From the NCBI GenBank assembly GCA_017403885.1, contig JAFRDM010000020.1, positions 1-46,427 of the forward strand: a stretch of DNA of 46,427 nucleotides. The letters are read 5' to 3'. Source of the DNA: Oscillospiraceae bacterium. GTDB lineage: Bacteria > Bacillota > Clostridia > Oscillospirales > Oscillospiraceae. A program made the translations under genes and the position numbers. Shown one piece after another: positions 33,935 to 43,281 of the stretch (position 1 is its first letter; the number at the start of each line of letters is the position of its first letter). The notes below the pieces were generated by a model. That model searched no databases, had not been told where the DNA came from, and saw nothing but the letters and a program-made list of their open reading frames with translations.

Positions 33935-35694
33935 TCAGTCGATATTGTATTTCGTACGGAAGCGTTCGTAATTCTCCTCGAAGGATCCTGTTCGGATCAG
34001 CTTGAGACTGTCGACGTATTCGTGCGTGTCGAACAGGTCGTGCTCCAGCTCGATCATCGCCACGGCCACATTCGAGCAGTGATCGCCCACGCGCTCGAAA
34101 TTCGTGAGAAGATCGTTGAACACAAAACCGTTCTGGAGCGTGCAGATCCCCTGCTGGAGACGGTCAACATGGTGGTTGCGCATCAAATCGCAGAGATTGT
34201 CGATGACCTCCTCGAGCGGTTCGACCTGCAGGGCAAGATCCATGTCGTCGTGCTCGAACGCGCGGACCGCCATTTCCACGACTTCGGTCACGGCGGCGCT
34301 GAGCACGCCGAGCTCGTATTCGGAGGCTTTGGAGAACTCGATCTTTTTGTCGAACATCTCCTTCGCGCTCTCGGCAAGATTGCGCGCGTGGTCGGAGATG
34401 CGCTCAAAATCCGTGATCGCGTGGAGGTACTTGTGCAGGTCCTCGTTCTGCTTGGCGGTCATCTCCGTGGGCGTGATCTGCAGCAGATACGAGCCCTGCG
34501 CGTCCTCGTAACGATCGACCTGTTCCTCCTCGCCGCAGACGCGCTCGTAGTCCTCCTCGCTGTACTCGCCGCGCAGGGCAATGGCGTCGAGCAGGCTTTT
34601 TTTCGCGGTCTCGGCCATGTCGACGATGATCTTATGGCTCTGCTCCAGCGCGAGAGCCGGGTAGCGGACAAAGCGTTCCTCGAGCGCGATGACCGCTCCG
34701 GTATCTTTCGCGGGGGCGTCGGGCGCCCGCACCAGGGCGTCGGTGATCTTCTCGATCGTGCCGATGAACGGCGCGAGGGCGAAGACCGTTACAAGACGGA
34801 AGGCCGTGTTCATCGCCGCGACGTCCACGATCCCGACGCTGCCGGTCGCAAATGCAAGCGGATGGACGGCGTTGACCGCGTAAAAGACACAGCCGCAAAA
34901 GAGCGCGCCGAGCACGTCGATCACCAGATGCGCAACGGCCGTGCGCACGCCGTTGATGTTGGCGCCGAGAGCGCCGAGCAGAACGGGCAGCGCGCCGCCG
35001 ACGGCGATGCCGAGCAGCAGCGGGAAGGCCTCGGCAAAGCTGAGCGCTCCGGTGAGCGAGAGCGCCTGAAGGATGCCGACCGCGGCGGCGGAGCTTTGGA
35101 TGATCGCAGTGAAGACCGCGCCGACTATGAAGCCGAGCAGCGGATTCGACAGCGAGATCATCAGGCTCAGAAAGCTCTCGCTGTAGCGCAGCGGCTCGAC
35201 CGCGGCGCTCATCGTGCTCATGCCGAACATCAAATGGCAAAGCCCATCAGGATGTCGCCCACATGGTGCCTTGACGCTTTTTTGGAAAACTTGCGCAGGA
35301 CGATGCCGACCACGGCGATGACGCCGGTGATCGCCGCAGTGGACAGCAGCTCGATCCAGCCCTCGGCCCCGCCGAGGCTGGACAGACAGATGATCCATCC
35401 CGTGACGGAGGTGCCGAGGATGCTGCCGAGGATCACCGATACCGCCTGGGCGAACTGCATGAGCCCGGAGTTGACAAAGCCCACGCACATGACCGAAACG
35501 GCGGAGGACGATTGGATCACGGCCGTCACCATCGTGCCGAGCAGGATGCCGCGCACACGGCTGGAGGTCAGACAGAAGAGCACCGATTCGAGACGGTTGC
35601 CGGCCACGAGGTTGAGGCCGTCGCCCATCAGCGTGATGCCGTATAGAAAGAACGCAAGCCCCGCGAGGAGCGAGATCACATTCAAAAAGCTCAT
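33935..35694 (-). pseudogene. Na/Pi cotransporter family protein, broken by a one-base frameshift
   Basis: Two reading frames together give a protein of about 586 residues with two Na/Pi cotransporter repeats and a C-terminal PhoU-like helical domain (DFERISDHARNLAESAKEMFDKK). The first frame, from the ATG at 35694 with a GGAG site, covers the first repeat (TAVIQSSSAVSVM) and ends at TGA (35230-35232) after GDILMGFAI. The second frame resumes in the same place with LMFGMSTMSAAVEPL and keeps the second QSSSA motif. Adding one T to the ATTTGATG stretch (the A-run at 35232-35234 on the plus strand) restores GFAILMFGM. Such proteins export or import phosphate. It may be a sequence error or a true mutation. 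Confidence 0.85.
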
Positions 35695-35746
35695 ACAGTT
35701 TCTCCGATTCCATCAGTCGTAACGACAGTATACCCAATAAAGCGGC

Positions 35747-35782
35747 AAAAGCAAGCGCGCCGGAGCGGACGCGCTTGCTTTT
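35747..35782 (-). terminator. Terminator of the molybdenum-oxidoreductase operon
   Basis: AAAAGCAAGCGCG (35747-35759) pairs perfectly with 35770-35782 around a ten-base loop, giving a T-rich tail on the minus strand. It overlaps the ligase stop codon by one base. Confidence 0.85.
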
Positions 35783-36972
35783 CAGCTGTTTTCGACCCTG
35801 CGCTTTGCGCGGTAGAGCGGTCCGTCTTCCATGCGGACGGGGCGCGCCGTGACCGCGGCGCCGAGCGGGGGGAGCCGCCCTTCGCCGCAGGTAAGCACCT
35901 CCAGACAGAGCTTTCCGTCTCTCCTCTCCGCGCGGTAGTCGGCCACGAAGGGAAGCCGGAACAGCACCTCATCCAGCGCGGCTATCTCCTCTCCCCCGTC
36001 GCGGCGGCTGACCGTGTCGAGGCGGAGCACCTCGCTGCCGCAGGGGCAGCTCCCCGGCAGGATGCGCGTGTAGTCGCCCGTGCGGTAGCGGATGAGGGGC
36101 ATGGCCTCCATGCCGATCGTCGTGATGACGAGCTCGCCGTACTCCCCCGCCGGAAGCGCTTTTCCGTCCCCGTCCACGATCTCGGCGATCACGTGGTTTT
36201 CCCGCAGATGCATGCCCGCGTGGGCGGGGCAGGTGATCGCGCCGCCGAGCGCCATCTCGCGCGAGCCGTAGTGCGGGAACAGCCGCGAGCCGAGGATGCT
36301 CTCGCAGCTCTCGATCACGGCAGCGGGACAGAGATCGCCGCTGATGAGCGCGCGGCGCAGGCTCCCCCTGCCGCAGACGCGCAGCAGACGCAGCAGCTGC
36401 ACGGGCATACCGACGAAGGAATCCGGCTTTTCGCGATTGAGCACGTCTTTCCATTCGCCGTAGGTCCCGGAAGCGCCCAGCTTCAGCGGCCGCGCTCCGA
36501 GACGCGAAACGGCCTCGGCGATCAGCTCGCCCAAGCCGAAGGGGCCGGTGAAGGGGAAAAGGATCATCGTGACGCTGCCCGGAAAGATCAGCTCGCCCAG
36601 GCCCGCCATGAAGAGCTCGACGGTTCGTTCACAATCGCCCTCGGTATAGAACACGCGCTTGGCCGCGCCCGTCGTGCCGGAGGTCGCATCCGAGAGGACG
36701 CGGCTGATCTCGCTCTGCGAGCGCAGCAGCAGCCCCGGCGCGTTCGTGGCGAGCTGCTCGTCCGTGGTGAAGGGCAGCGAGGGCAGGTCCGCCAGGGAAA
36801 AAAGCCGCTCCGGCAGATCGCGGTAAAACCCGCCGCGCTCCTTTTCCCGCGCCAGAAGACGGTTGAGCTTTTTAAGCTGGATCGCCCCGATCGTTTCCCT
36901 GTCGATACGTTCCAGGCCCTCCTGTCGGGCGATCAGCGCGTCGATGCGCGGCATGTCCTCCGTAAAAGTCAC
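35782..36972 (-). CDS. Phenylacetate-CoA ligase-like AMP-forming enzyme (DVU_1553-type)
   Basis: This 396-residue protein has the adenylate-forming P-loop (SDATSGTTGAAKRVFYT) near residue 105, the PHYGSREMALGG motif near 235, and IRYRTGDYTRI with CPCGSE, as in PaaK-type aryl-CoA ligases. It is slightly shorter than PaaK (about 430). It could activate an aromatic or other acid with ATP; neither acid nor thiol is known. The likely start is GTG at 36972, whose GTGA overlaps the previous stop; an ATG six codons on has GGAGG only two bases away. It ends the long operon. NCBI names such proteins DVU_1553-family CoA ligases. Confidence 0.82.
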   Translation of the reverse strand: MTFTEDMPRIDALIARQEGLERIDRETIGAIQLKKLNRLLAREKERGGFYRDLPERLFSLADLPSLPFTTDEQLATNAPGLLLRSQSEISRVLSDATSGTTGAAKRVFYTEGDCERTVELFMAGLGELIFPGSVTMILFPFTGPFGLGELIAEAVSRLGARPLKLGASGTYGEWKDVLNREKPDSFVGMPVQLLRLLRVCGRGSLRRALISGDLCPAAVIESCESILGSRLFPHYGSREMALGGAITCPAHAGMHLRENHVIAEIVDGDGKALPAGEYGELVITTIGMEAMPLIRYRTGDYTRILPGSCPCGSEVLRLDTVSRRDGGEEIAALDEVLFRLPFVADYRAERRDGKLCLEVLTCGEGRLPPLGAAVTARPVRMEDGPLYRAKRRVENS

Positions 36973-37394
36973 AGCAGCCCCTTCTCCGAGAGGATCTCCA
37001 TGCACTTCTCGTAGGTGGCGGCGATGATCTGCGGGCAGCACTCCACGCGCCGCGCGGGATTCCCGCGCGTGATGTCGCGGCATTCGATCCCGCCGTAATC
37101 GGCGGTCATCTCGTCGGCGAACCATTGGGTGAACTCGCCGAGCGCGCTCTTGTGCTCGGGGTGGTCCATGCCCGTGTCCTCCCCTTTGCCGGTGAAGTAG
37201 GAGATCACGCAGGCGCCGCCGGTCATGCAGCCGCAGCAGCCCTGTGAAAAGCCCACGCCGCCGTTGAGCCCGCCCATGGCCTTGACGAGGCCGGGGTTTT
37301 CCTCGCCCACGGTTTCAAGCATCAGGATCGCCAGGATCTGGCCGCAGAAATAGCCGTAACGGCTCAGCTCCATGATGCGGTCAAAGATATCCAT
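36969..37394 (-). CDS. C-GCAxxG-C-C family cysteine-rich protein (DVU_1555-type)
   Basis: This 141-residue protein has nine cysteines: C17, C53, C54, C56, C62, C105, C119, C120 and C131. The block QGCCGCMTGGAC (51-62) is a variant of the C-GCAxxG-C-C redox or metal-binding motif, with Met in place of Ala. There is no membrane segment. The family occurs beside redox enzymes and may carry a cluster or a thiol-linked intermediate; that is inference. The ATG at 37394 with AGGAG overlaps the methyltransferase end by 14 bases, and its stop overlaps the ligase start. Confidence 0.82.
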   Translation of the reverse strand: MDIFDRIMELSRYGYFCGQILAILMLETVGEENPGLVKAMGGLNGGVGFSQGCCGCMTGGACVISYFTGKGEDTGMDHPEHKSALGEFTQWFADEMTADYGGIECRDITRGNPARRVECCPQIIAATYEKCMEILSEKGLL

Positions 37395-37911
37395 CTTGTT
37401 TCTCCTTCCTTCCGATCAAAAGCCGATAACTGCTTCTTCCTTTCGGGATATCGCAGCAGGGCGCGTCGCCGCGCCACAGCGCTTCGAGGTAATATTCTTT
37501 CCACAGGGCCGTCCAGTCCTCGGAAAAGAGGATTTCAAATCCCGCGCCGCGTACCGGCGGCTCGGGGGGCGTGAAAAACACGTCGGAGAGCAGCAGCTTT
37601 CCGCCGCTTTTCAGCAGCCTGTACGCCTCGCGCAGCGCGCCGGATTGATCGCCCGAGACGAAAAAGGCGCACTGGGAGATCACCGCGTCGAAGCTGCCGT
37701 CCGGGAACGGAGCGCGGAGAAGATCGCCCTGCTCCACCGCCGGAGAGCGCGGCGCGAGGTCAATCCCGCGCGCCGCAAAGCCCAGCGAGCGCAGCAGCTC
37801 CACCGTCTCGCCCGCGCCGGCGCCCATGTCGAGCACGGCCGCGCCGGCGGGCAGAGCGGCAAGCTCAATGAGGCGGCGGGTTTGTTCCTCGCCGCCCGGA
37901 TGGCTTTTCAT
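37381..37911 (-). CDS. SAM-dependent methyltransferase (DVU_1556-type)
   Basis: This 176-residue class I methyltransferase has motif I VLDMGAGAGETVELLRSLG, the acidic ARGIDLAP strand, FDAVISQCAFF (motif IV) and the LKSGGKLLLSDVFF strand. Length fits the short Methyltransf_11 type. A cysteine pair in the C-terminal part (APCCDI) could bind metal or thiols. The substrate is unknown. Start and stop are coupled to neighbours: ATGA with the redox-protein gene before it, and a 14-base overlap with the cysteine-rich gene after it. Confidence 0.85.
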   Translation of the reverse strand: MKSHPGGEEQTRRLIELAALPAGAAVLDMGAGAGETVELLRSLGFAARGIDLAPRSPAVEQGDLLRAPFPDGSFDAVISQCAFFVSGDQSGALREAYRLLKSGGKLLLSDVFFTPPEPPVRGAGFEILFSEDWTALWKEYYLEALWRGDAPCCDIPKGRSSYRLLIGRKEKQDGYL

Positions 37912-38129
37912 TTATCCTCCAGCGCCCGCTCGACCGAGGCGACCTTGCCCAGCGCCAGCTCCTCCGGCACATAGACGAAGCCGCAGACCGGGCAAACGGG
38001 CAGTTCGACCGGAAAGCCGTTATCCAGGTACATGAACTTGGCCTTTCCCTTGACGAGCGGTACGCCGCACTTGACGCACCTGAGCCTGCCCTGCGGGTCT
38101 ATGGTATAGTAATTTTTCTCGACAGCCAT
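37908..38129 (-). CDS. Four-cysteine redox/zinc-ribbon protein (DVU_1557-type)
   Basis: This 73-residue protein has two CxxC knuckles (C18/C21 and C46/C49) in the pattern CVKCG ... CPVCGFVYVPEE, similar to rubredoxin or a zinc ribbon, in an otherwise ordinary small fold. It could hold one iron or zinc. The ATG at 38129 has GGGAGGGCTGAGC upstream and lies 2 bases after the stop of the large dicluster protein gene. NCBI names the related family DVU_1557 family redox protein; the function is not established. Confidence 0.82.
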   Translation of the reverse strand: MAVEKNYYTIDPQGRLRCVKCGVPLVKGKAKFMYLDNGFPVELPVCPVCGFVYVPEELALGKVASVERALEDK

Positions 38130-38131
38130 GC

Positions 38132-40420
38132 TCAGCCCTCCCGTTTTTCCACTCTCATGCGGTGGCTCCACGCGCGGTGAACAAGATATCCGTCCTCCTC
38201 GCGGCTGAACTTCACCCAGAAGGTGGCGTTGCCGACGCGGCGGCGGGCGACCAGCAGGCCGTCCTCGTCCTCGATGGCCTCGCCGCTGGCGCGGAAGTCC
38301 TCGAGTACGGCGATCACGTCCTCGACGAGGATCATGCGATCGTCCATCAGCGCGCGTGCCTCCCCGGTAAAGGCGAGGGAATAGTCCAGTTTCTTTTCCA
38401 TTGCTTCCTCCAGCCAGACCTCCTGCAGAAGTTCGTTTTTAAGGCTCAGGCGGTTTTTGCGCTTTTCGCTGATATCCGGCGGCGCGCCGGCGTCCGTGCC
38501 GTAGCACAGCTCGAGGATGTGCCGGGATTCCCTCCCCTGCCGGGCAAAGCGGTCGCGGCAGGCCATACAGTAGGAGATGTAGGGCGCGTCACTGCGCTCG
38601 AGACATTTTTCCGTCATCTCCCCAGCCACCTCGCGGTTGGCGTAGGCAGTGAGTCCGCCATAGCCGCAGCAGGGAGAGCGGTCGCCGGAACAGAGCGTGT
38701 CCACCAGCTCGCAGCCGAGCTGCGCGGCAAGCGTACGGATGGCTTTCTGCGTTGCCTCGTCCCCGCGCGCGCCGCAGGAGTCGTGCAGCGCGGCGGGCCG
38801 TTCGAGCGCATGCGCTCCCTCCGGAAGACCGAGCTCGAGCAGCACATCCCAGATCCCGCGCACTTCACAGCCGCAAAAGCTCCTCAATTCCTTCGCGCAG
38901 CTCGGGCAGCCGGCGATCACGATCGGGTCGCCCAGACGGGAGAGCTCGCGCTCCAGCAGCTCGCGCGTCTGCTCCTCCATCTCTGTTCTGCCCGCCCAGT
39001 CGGCGATCGCGCCGCAGCAGCCGAGGATCAGCGCCACACCGCCCTCGAGGCGCTCGCTCAGGTCGAGATATGCGGCCTTGACGGTAGCCGGGGCGATGGC
39101 CGCGGCCTGACAGCCTGGAAAGAAAGCATAGCGGCAGTTCTCATATCCCGGCTGGGGCCGCGCGAGGAAAGCCTCGCCGTTGGAAAAAAGCATGTCCAGC
39201 AGCGCGAACTCGTGCGGCGCCAACGGCATTTTGTCCGTGGAAACCATGTTGCGCCGTGCGGCGGCGCAGACCTGCGCCATATCAAAACCGTTGGGGCAGA
39301 CCACGCTGCACTGGCCACAGAGGGCGCAGGCGTTCATGGCCTTGTTGAGAGGGTGATCGCCCATGATGATCTGCGTGTTGTTGTAGATCTCGCGGGAGAG
39401 CAGCCCGGGATGCTTCTTGTAATGCTTGAGGTAGGCGCAGGTCTTCAGGCACTCCTCGCAGTGGCAGGCGATGCAGCGGCCTGCCTCCTCGACGGCCTGT
39501 TCCTTCGTATAGCCCTCCTCGCCGAGAGGGACGCGGCGAAGGGCCTTCGCCGCGGAGAGATCGGTGTAGAGCTTGCTCCCGCAGGCCCCCTCGCTGCCGC
39601 GCATGTTGCGCGGATCGAGCTTCTGTGCCAGACGGTCGACGGTCAGCGCGGCCTTCTTCGCGCCGAAGGCAGTGTCCAGCACGCCCGCGCAGCTCCCGCA
39701 TACGAGGCTCTCCTCCTCGCAGAACATCAGCTCCGGAATGACCGCAGCCTCCGGGAAGAGGGCCTTCGTCATCGCTTCCGAGGCGCAGAGCACGTCGAAG
39801 CGGGCTTTTTTATCCTCATAAAACGCCGCGTCGAGGCGGCAGTTGAATTCAAATTGGATGTCCTTGCCCTTCAGGCGCTTGAGCTCGGGAGCAAAGTCCT
39901 TCTCGCTCAAGAAGGGCGCGCAGGCGCGCAGATAGCTCTCGCAGTCGGTCTGTCCGCAGAAGACGGTGATCGGGTAGGCCTTTTTTTCCAGCTCGCCCGC
40001 GAGAAAGAGCGTAAAGAGATCGGCGCCGAGGACGGCGACGGTCTTTCTTTTTTTGCTGCGGAACACGCCTCCCAGGCGCGACTGCTCGCCGAAGCGGGAG
40101 ACCGCGGCCTCGACGGCGCGGACGGAGACGGTGTCGCCGATCTCGCCGAGACGGCACTTTCCCTCGCAGGGCGCTTCGCAGCCCGAGGAAAGCACCAGCG
40201 GAAAGGGGGCGACCTTCTCATAGAGCTGCAGCGCTTTTTTGAAATCGCCGTCCGCAGCCGCCTTCAAAAAGGCGCGCACGTCCAGCTTCAGGGGGCAGGC
40301 GGCGCTGCAGAAGGGCGGCTGCTCGTAGACGCAGCGCGCCGTCATCTCGTCCATCTCCTCCTTGGAGATCTTGTTGACCTTATAGACATGGGTGGAGCCG
40401 CGCTCCCGGATCTGCGACAT
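38132..40420 (-). CDS. Large Fe-S dicluster/CCG-domain oxidoreductase with degenerate nucleotide site
   Basis: This 762-residue cytoplasmic protein joins several electron-transfer parts. A GltD-like N-terminal cluster domain has PPFCSAACPL and SGCEAPCEGKC (about 36-90). A shortened Rossmann segment follows, but the usual GxGxxG reads VLGADLFTLF (130-139), so FAD/NAD binding is doubtful. A ferredoxin-like dicluster domain comes next (CIACHCEECLKTC near 314, CALCGQCSVVCP near 367). Two CCG domains of the heterodisulfide-reductase kind follow (LGCCGA and PCCGYGG), then an unrecognised 80-residue C-terminal domain. It probably carries electrons to or from the Mo-enzyme encoded before it. I prefer the ATG at 40420, with AAAGGGG upstream; 40438 is an alternative. 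Confidence 0.85.
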   Translation of the reverse strand: MSQIRERGSTHVYKVNKISKEEMDEMTARCVYEQPPFCSAACPLKLDVRAFLKAAADGDFKKALQLYEKVAPFPLVLSSGCEAPCEGKCRLGEIGDTVSVRAVEAAVSRFGEQSRLGGVFRSKKRKTVAVLGADLFTLFLAGELEKKAYPITVFCGQTDCESYLRACAPFLSEKDFAPELKRLKGKDIQFEFNCRLDAAFYEDKKARFDVLCASEAMTKALFPEAAVIPELMFCEEESLVCGSCAGVLDTAFGAKKAALTVDRLAQKLDPRNMRGSEGACGSKLYTDLSAAKALRRVPLGEEGYTKEQAVEEAGRCIACHCEECLKTCAYLKHYKKHPGLLSREIYNNTQIIMGDHPLNKAMNACALCGQCSVVCPNGFDMAQVCAAARRNMVSTDKMPLAPHEFALLDMLFSNGEAFLARPQPGYENCRYAFFPGCQAAAIAPATVKAAYLDLSERLEGGVALILGCCGAIADWAGRTEMEEQTRELLERELSRLGDPIVIAGCPSCAKELRSFCGCEVRGIWDVLLELGLPEGAHALERPAALHDSCGARGDEATQKAIRTLAAQLGCELVDTLCSGDRSPCCGYGGLTAYANREVAGEMTEKCLERSDAPYISYCMACRDRFARQGRESRHILELCYGTDAGAPPDISEKRKNRLSLKNELLQEVWLEEAMEKKLDYSLAFTGEARALMDDRMILVEDVIAVLEDFRASGEAIEDEDGLLVARRRVGNATFWVKFSREEDGYLVHRAWSHRMRVEKREG

Positions 40421-40449
40421 TCCTCCATCCCCTTTCATGGTTTTTATGC

Positions 40450-40479
40450 AATAGAGAGGCCCTTTCGGGCCTCTCTATT
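40450..40479 (-). other. Stable stem-loop between the Mo-enzyme and dicluster genes
   Basis: A 13-bp perfect stem (40450-40462 with 40467-40479) has a GAAA tetraloop on the minus strand. No T-run follows, so it more likely protects or separates the very abundant Mo-enzyme message than terminates. Confidence 0.6.
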
Positions 40480-40507
40480 ATAGCATGGGTATTGCGCTTT
40501 GAAAAGA

Positions 40508-43267
40508 TTACTTCTCCATCGCCTTGAGGGCCGCGAGCACCTTGTCCGGGCGGGCCGGGATGCGGGTGATGCGGGCGCCGGTGGCGTTGTAGATGGCGTT
40601 GAGGACGGCCGGGTGCGGCGCATCCAGCGGGGCCTCGCCGCAGCCGGCGGCGCCGTAGGGGCCGTAGGGACGGTAGGTCTCGTTGAAGTGCAGCTCGATG
40701 TCGTCGGGGATGTCGCAGGGATACGGGATGCCGCACTTGAGCAGGCTGGTCTCCTTCTCGAGATCATCGAAGTCCTCGCTGAGGGCCAGGCCGATGCCCT
40801 GAGCCAGGCCGCCGTAGAAGTTGCCTTCGACGAGCAGGCGGTTCATGATCGTGCCGACGTCGGCCACGCAGGTGAACTTCTCGACCTTGACCTTGCCGGT
40901 CTGGGTGTCGACGCAGACCTCGGGGAGGAAGATCGTGTACATGTAGGTCGCGAAGGGCTCGCCCTGGGCGGTATCCTGGTCGACCGGGTGATCGGCGCAG
41001 TAGGTGGTGACCCAGTTGCCCTCGACCAGCAGCTTCTTGCCGTCGGCGACCATCTCGTCATAGGTGCGGAAGGTACCGTCGTCCTTCTTCATCTCGGCGA
41101 CCAGAGCCTCGGCGGCGAGACGGCAGGCGTTGCCGCTCATGACCTGGGAACGGGAGCCGCCCGCAGGGCCGGAGTTCGGGGTGATCTTGGTGTCGTTCAT
41201 GACCAGGCGGATCTGATCGGGACGGATGCCGGCCTGACGCAGAGTCTCATGAGCGGAGACGAGCGCACCCATGTCGGCGCCCTGGCCGTGATCCTCCCAG
41301 GAGACATAGATCGTCACGGTGCCGTCCTTGTTCAGCTCGGCCTTCGCGGAGGAGGCGTCGACGCCGTCCAGGCCGCAGCCGTAAACGCCGAGGGACACGC
41401 CGATGCCGTACTTGTAGCGGCCGTCGGAGGCGGCGTTCTTCTCTTCGCAGCGCTTCTTGCCGGCATAGTACAGCGGGCGGGCCTTCTCAAAGAGGGCTTC
41501 TTCGCAGTAGACCTCGGGCGGATAGCCGGTCGGAATCGTGGTGTGCTCAGACTCCTTGTAGCAGTTCATCGCGCGCATCTCGAACGGGTCGATGCCCATC
41601 TTGGCGGCGAGGCAGTCGATCGCGATCTCGGAGCCCATGAAGGACTGAGGCGAGCCGTAGGCACGGAACGCGGAGCCCCAGGCATGGTTCGTGAAGACCG
41701 TCTGGCTCTTGTTGCGGATGGAGGCGATGCCGTAGCCGGCGCCGGTGAACTGGCTCAGACGCATGGTGAGCAGATCGCCGAACTCGGAGTACGGGCCGTG
41801 GTCGACGTAGTTGTCGCCCCACAGGGCCAGCAGCTTGCCGTTCTTGTCGGCCGCCAGCTTGATGTGCATGAAGGCCGGGGAGCGCTTGCCGGTGTAGGTG
41901 ATGTTCTGGAACTGGTTGAAGTTCAGGGACACGGGAACGCCGAGGATCTTGACGGCCGCGCCGATGAGCGCCTCGTTCGTCGGGGAGAACTTGTAGCCGA
42001 AGGTGCCGCCCGCGTGGTTCTGGACCAGACGGAGGTTCTCCATCGGAACGCCGATGCCGGCCGCGATCATGGGCATGTGCAGGTGGATGCCGATGGACTT
42101 GGAGTGAACGGTGATCATGCCGTCCTCATCCACGTAGCCGTAGCCGTTGTCCGGCTCGAGGTGCAGGTGCGGCTGACGGGAGCAGTAGCTCTCGATCTCG
42201 ACCTGCTGAGCGTCGGGGATGCTGTCCCAATCGAAGTCGGGTCCCTTGATGCAGTTCGTCTCATAGAAGACGTTCGGGGTGCCCGGGTGGATCTCGATGG
42301 CGTCGGGCGCCATGGCGTCGAGCGCGTTCATGTAGGCGGGCAGCTCTTCGATCTCGACCTTGACGGCGTCGGCGGCGGCACGGGCATGAGCCTCGGTGTC
42401 GGCGGCGACGATGGCGATGGCGTCACCGAACTGGAAGATCTTGTCGGAGCAGAGGACCGGACGCTCGAAGCCGTCGGTCTTGTTGTGCTTGGGCAGCATG
42501 ACCAGACCGTTGATCTGGTTGGTGCCGCCGGCGGCGAGGATGTCCTTGTAGGTGATGACCTTGACAACGCCGGGCATCTTCTCGGCCTCGGAGATGTCGA
42601 TGTTCTTGATGTTGGCGTGAGAGACCTTCGCCTGGGTCAGAGCGAGGCGCAGGCAGCCGGGCATCTTGAGCGCGTCGTCGGCGCCGAAGTCCCAGGTGCC
42701 GGTGACCTTCTGGGCGGCGGAGGGACGGATGTACTTGGTGCCCTTGATGGAGTCGCCGGTGGGCTTGAAGATCAGGTCTTCCTTGCTCATCTCGCCGCGG
42801 AGAACGGCAGCGGCGGCCATGGTGGCGTCGATGAGGGGCTTGTAGCCGGTGCAGCGGCAGAGGTTGCGCTGCTTGTTGAACCAGTCGCGGACTTCCTCGC
42901 GGGTCGGGTTCGGGTTGTTCTCGAGAAGGACCTTTGCACTGATGATGAAGCCGGGCGTGCAGAAGCCGCACTGCGCGCAGCCGAAGGCCATCCACGCGAC
43001 CTGCAGCGGATGCATGTCGCTCAGAGTGCCGACGCCCTCGATCGTGGTGATCTCGGCGTTATCGGGGATCCTGCTCATCTTGAAGATACAGGCCTTGGTG
43101 ACCTTGCCGTTCACGATGACGTTGCACGCGCCGCAGTGGCCCTCGCCGCAGCCGATCTTGCAGCCGGTCAGCAGCAGGTGCTCGCGCAGAACGGTCGCCA
43201 GGGTCTCGTCCTTGTCGAGGACCAGATTCCGGGTAACGCCGTTGATGACAAGCGTTTTCTTGATCAT
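40508..43267 (-). CDS. Molybdopterin-dependent aldehyde oxidoreductase (Mop-type)
   Basis: A 919-residue xanthine-oxidase-family enzyme in one chain, without an FAD domain. The plant-type [2Fe-2S] cysteines are C40, C45, C48 and C60; the second cluster has C100, C103, C137 and C139. These are the same residue numbers known for Desulfovibrio gigas aldehyde oxidoreductase (907 residues). The Mo-binding part starts near 180 (KVTGTWDFGADD), includes the FRAYGSPQS loop, and has the catalytic Glu878 in GCGEAPL. Members oxidise aldehydes or N-heterocycles and use a molybdopterin cytosine dinucleotide cofactor. Substrate unknown. AGGAGG lies before the ATG. Strong codon bias suggests high expression. 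Confidence 0.94.
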   Translation of the reverse strand: MIKKTLVINGVTRNLVLDKDETLATVLREHLLLTGCKIGCGEGHCGACNVIVNGKVTKACIFKMSRIPDNAEITTIEGVGTLSDMHPLQVAWMAFGCAQCGFCTPGFIISAKVLLENNPNPTREEVRDWFNKQRNLCRCTGYKPLIDATMAAAAVLRGEMSKEDLIFKPTGDSIKGTKYIRPSAAQKVTGTWDFGADDALKMPGCLRLALTQAKVSHANIKNIDISEAEKMPGVVKVITYKDILAAGGTNQINGLVMLPKHNKTDGFERPVLCSDKIFQFGDAIAIVAADTEAHARAAADAVKVEIEELPAYMNALDAMAPDAIEIHPGTPNVFYETNCIKGPDFDWDSIPDAQQVEIESYCSRQPHLHLEPDNGYGYVDEDGMITVHSKSIGIHLHMPMIAAGIGVPMENLRLVQNHAGGTFGYKFSPTNEALIGAAVKILGVPVSLNFNQFQNITYTGKRSPAFMHIKLAADKNGKLLALWGDNYVDHGPYSEFGDLLTMRLSQFTGAGYGIASIRNKSQTVFTNHAWGSAFRAYGSPQSFMGSEIAIDCLAAKMGIDPFEMRAMNCYKESEHTTIPTGYPPEVYCEEALFEKARPLYYAGKKRCEEKNAASDGRYKYGIGVSLGVYGCGLDGVDASSAKAELNKDGTVTIYVSWEDHGQGADMGALVSAHETLRQAGIRPDQIRLVMNDTKITPNSGPAGGSRSQVMSGNACRLAAEALVAEMKKDDGTFRTYDEMVADGKKLLVEGNWVTTYCADHPVDQDTAQGEPFATYMYTIFLPEVCVDTQTGKVKVEKFTCVADVGTIMNRLLVEGNFYGGLAQGIGLALSEDFDDLEKETSLLKCGIPYPCDIPDDIELHFNETYRPYGPYGAAGCGEAPLDAPHPAVLNAIYNATGARITRIPARPDKVLAALKAMEK

Positions 43268-43281
43268 GTGTTTTCCTCCTG

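Noticed and set aside
35225-35240. Programmed frameshift in the Na/Pi cotransporter gene
   Set aside because: There is no slippery heptamer; slipping back from ATT would pair poorly, and no stimulatory stem is clear. A lost base in a T-run is simpler.
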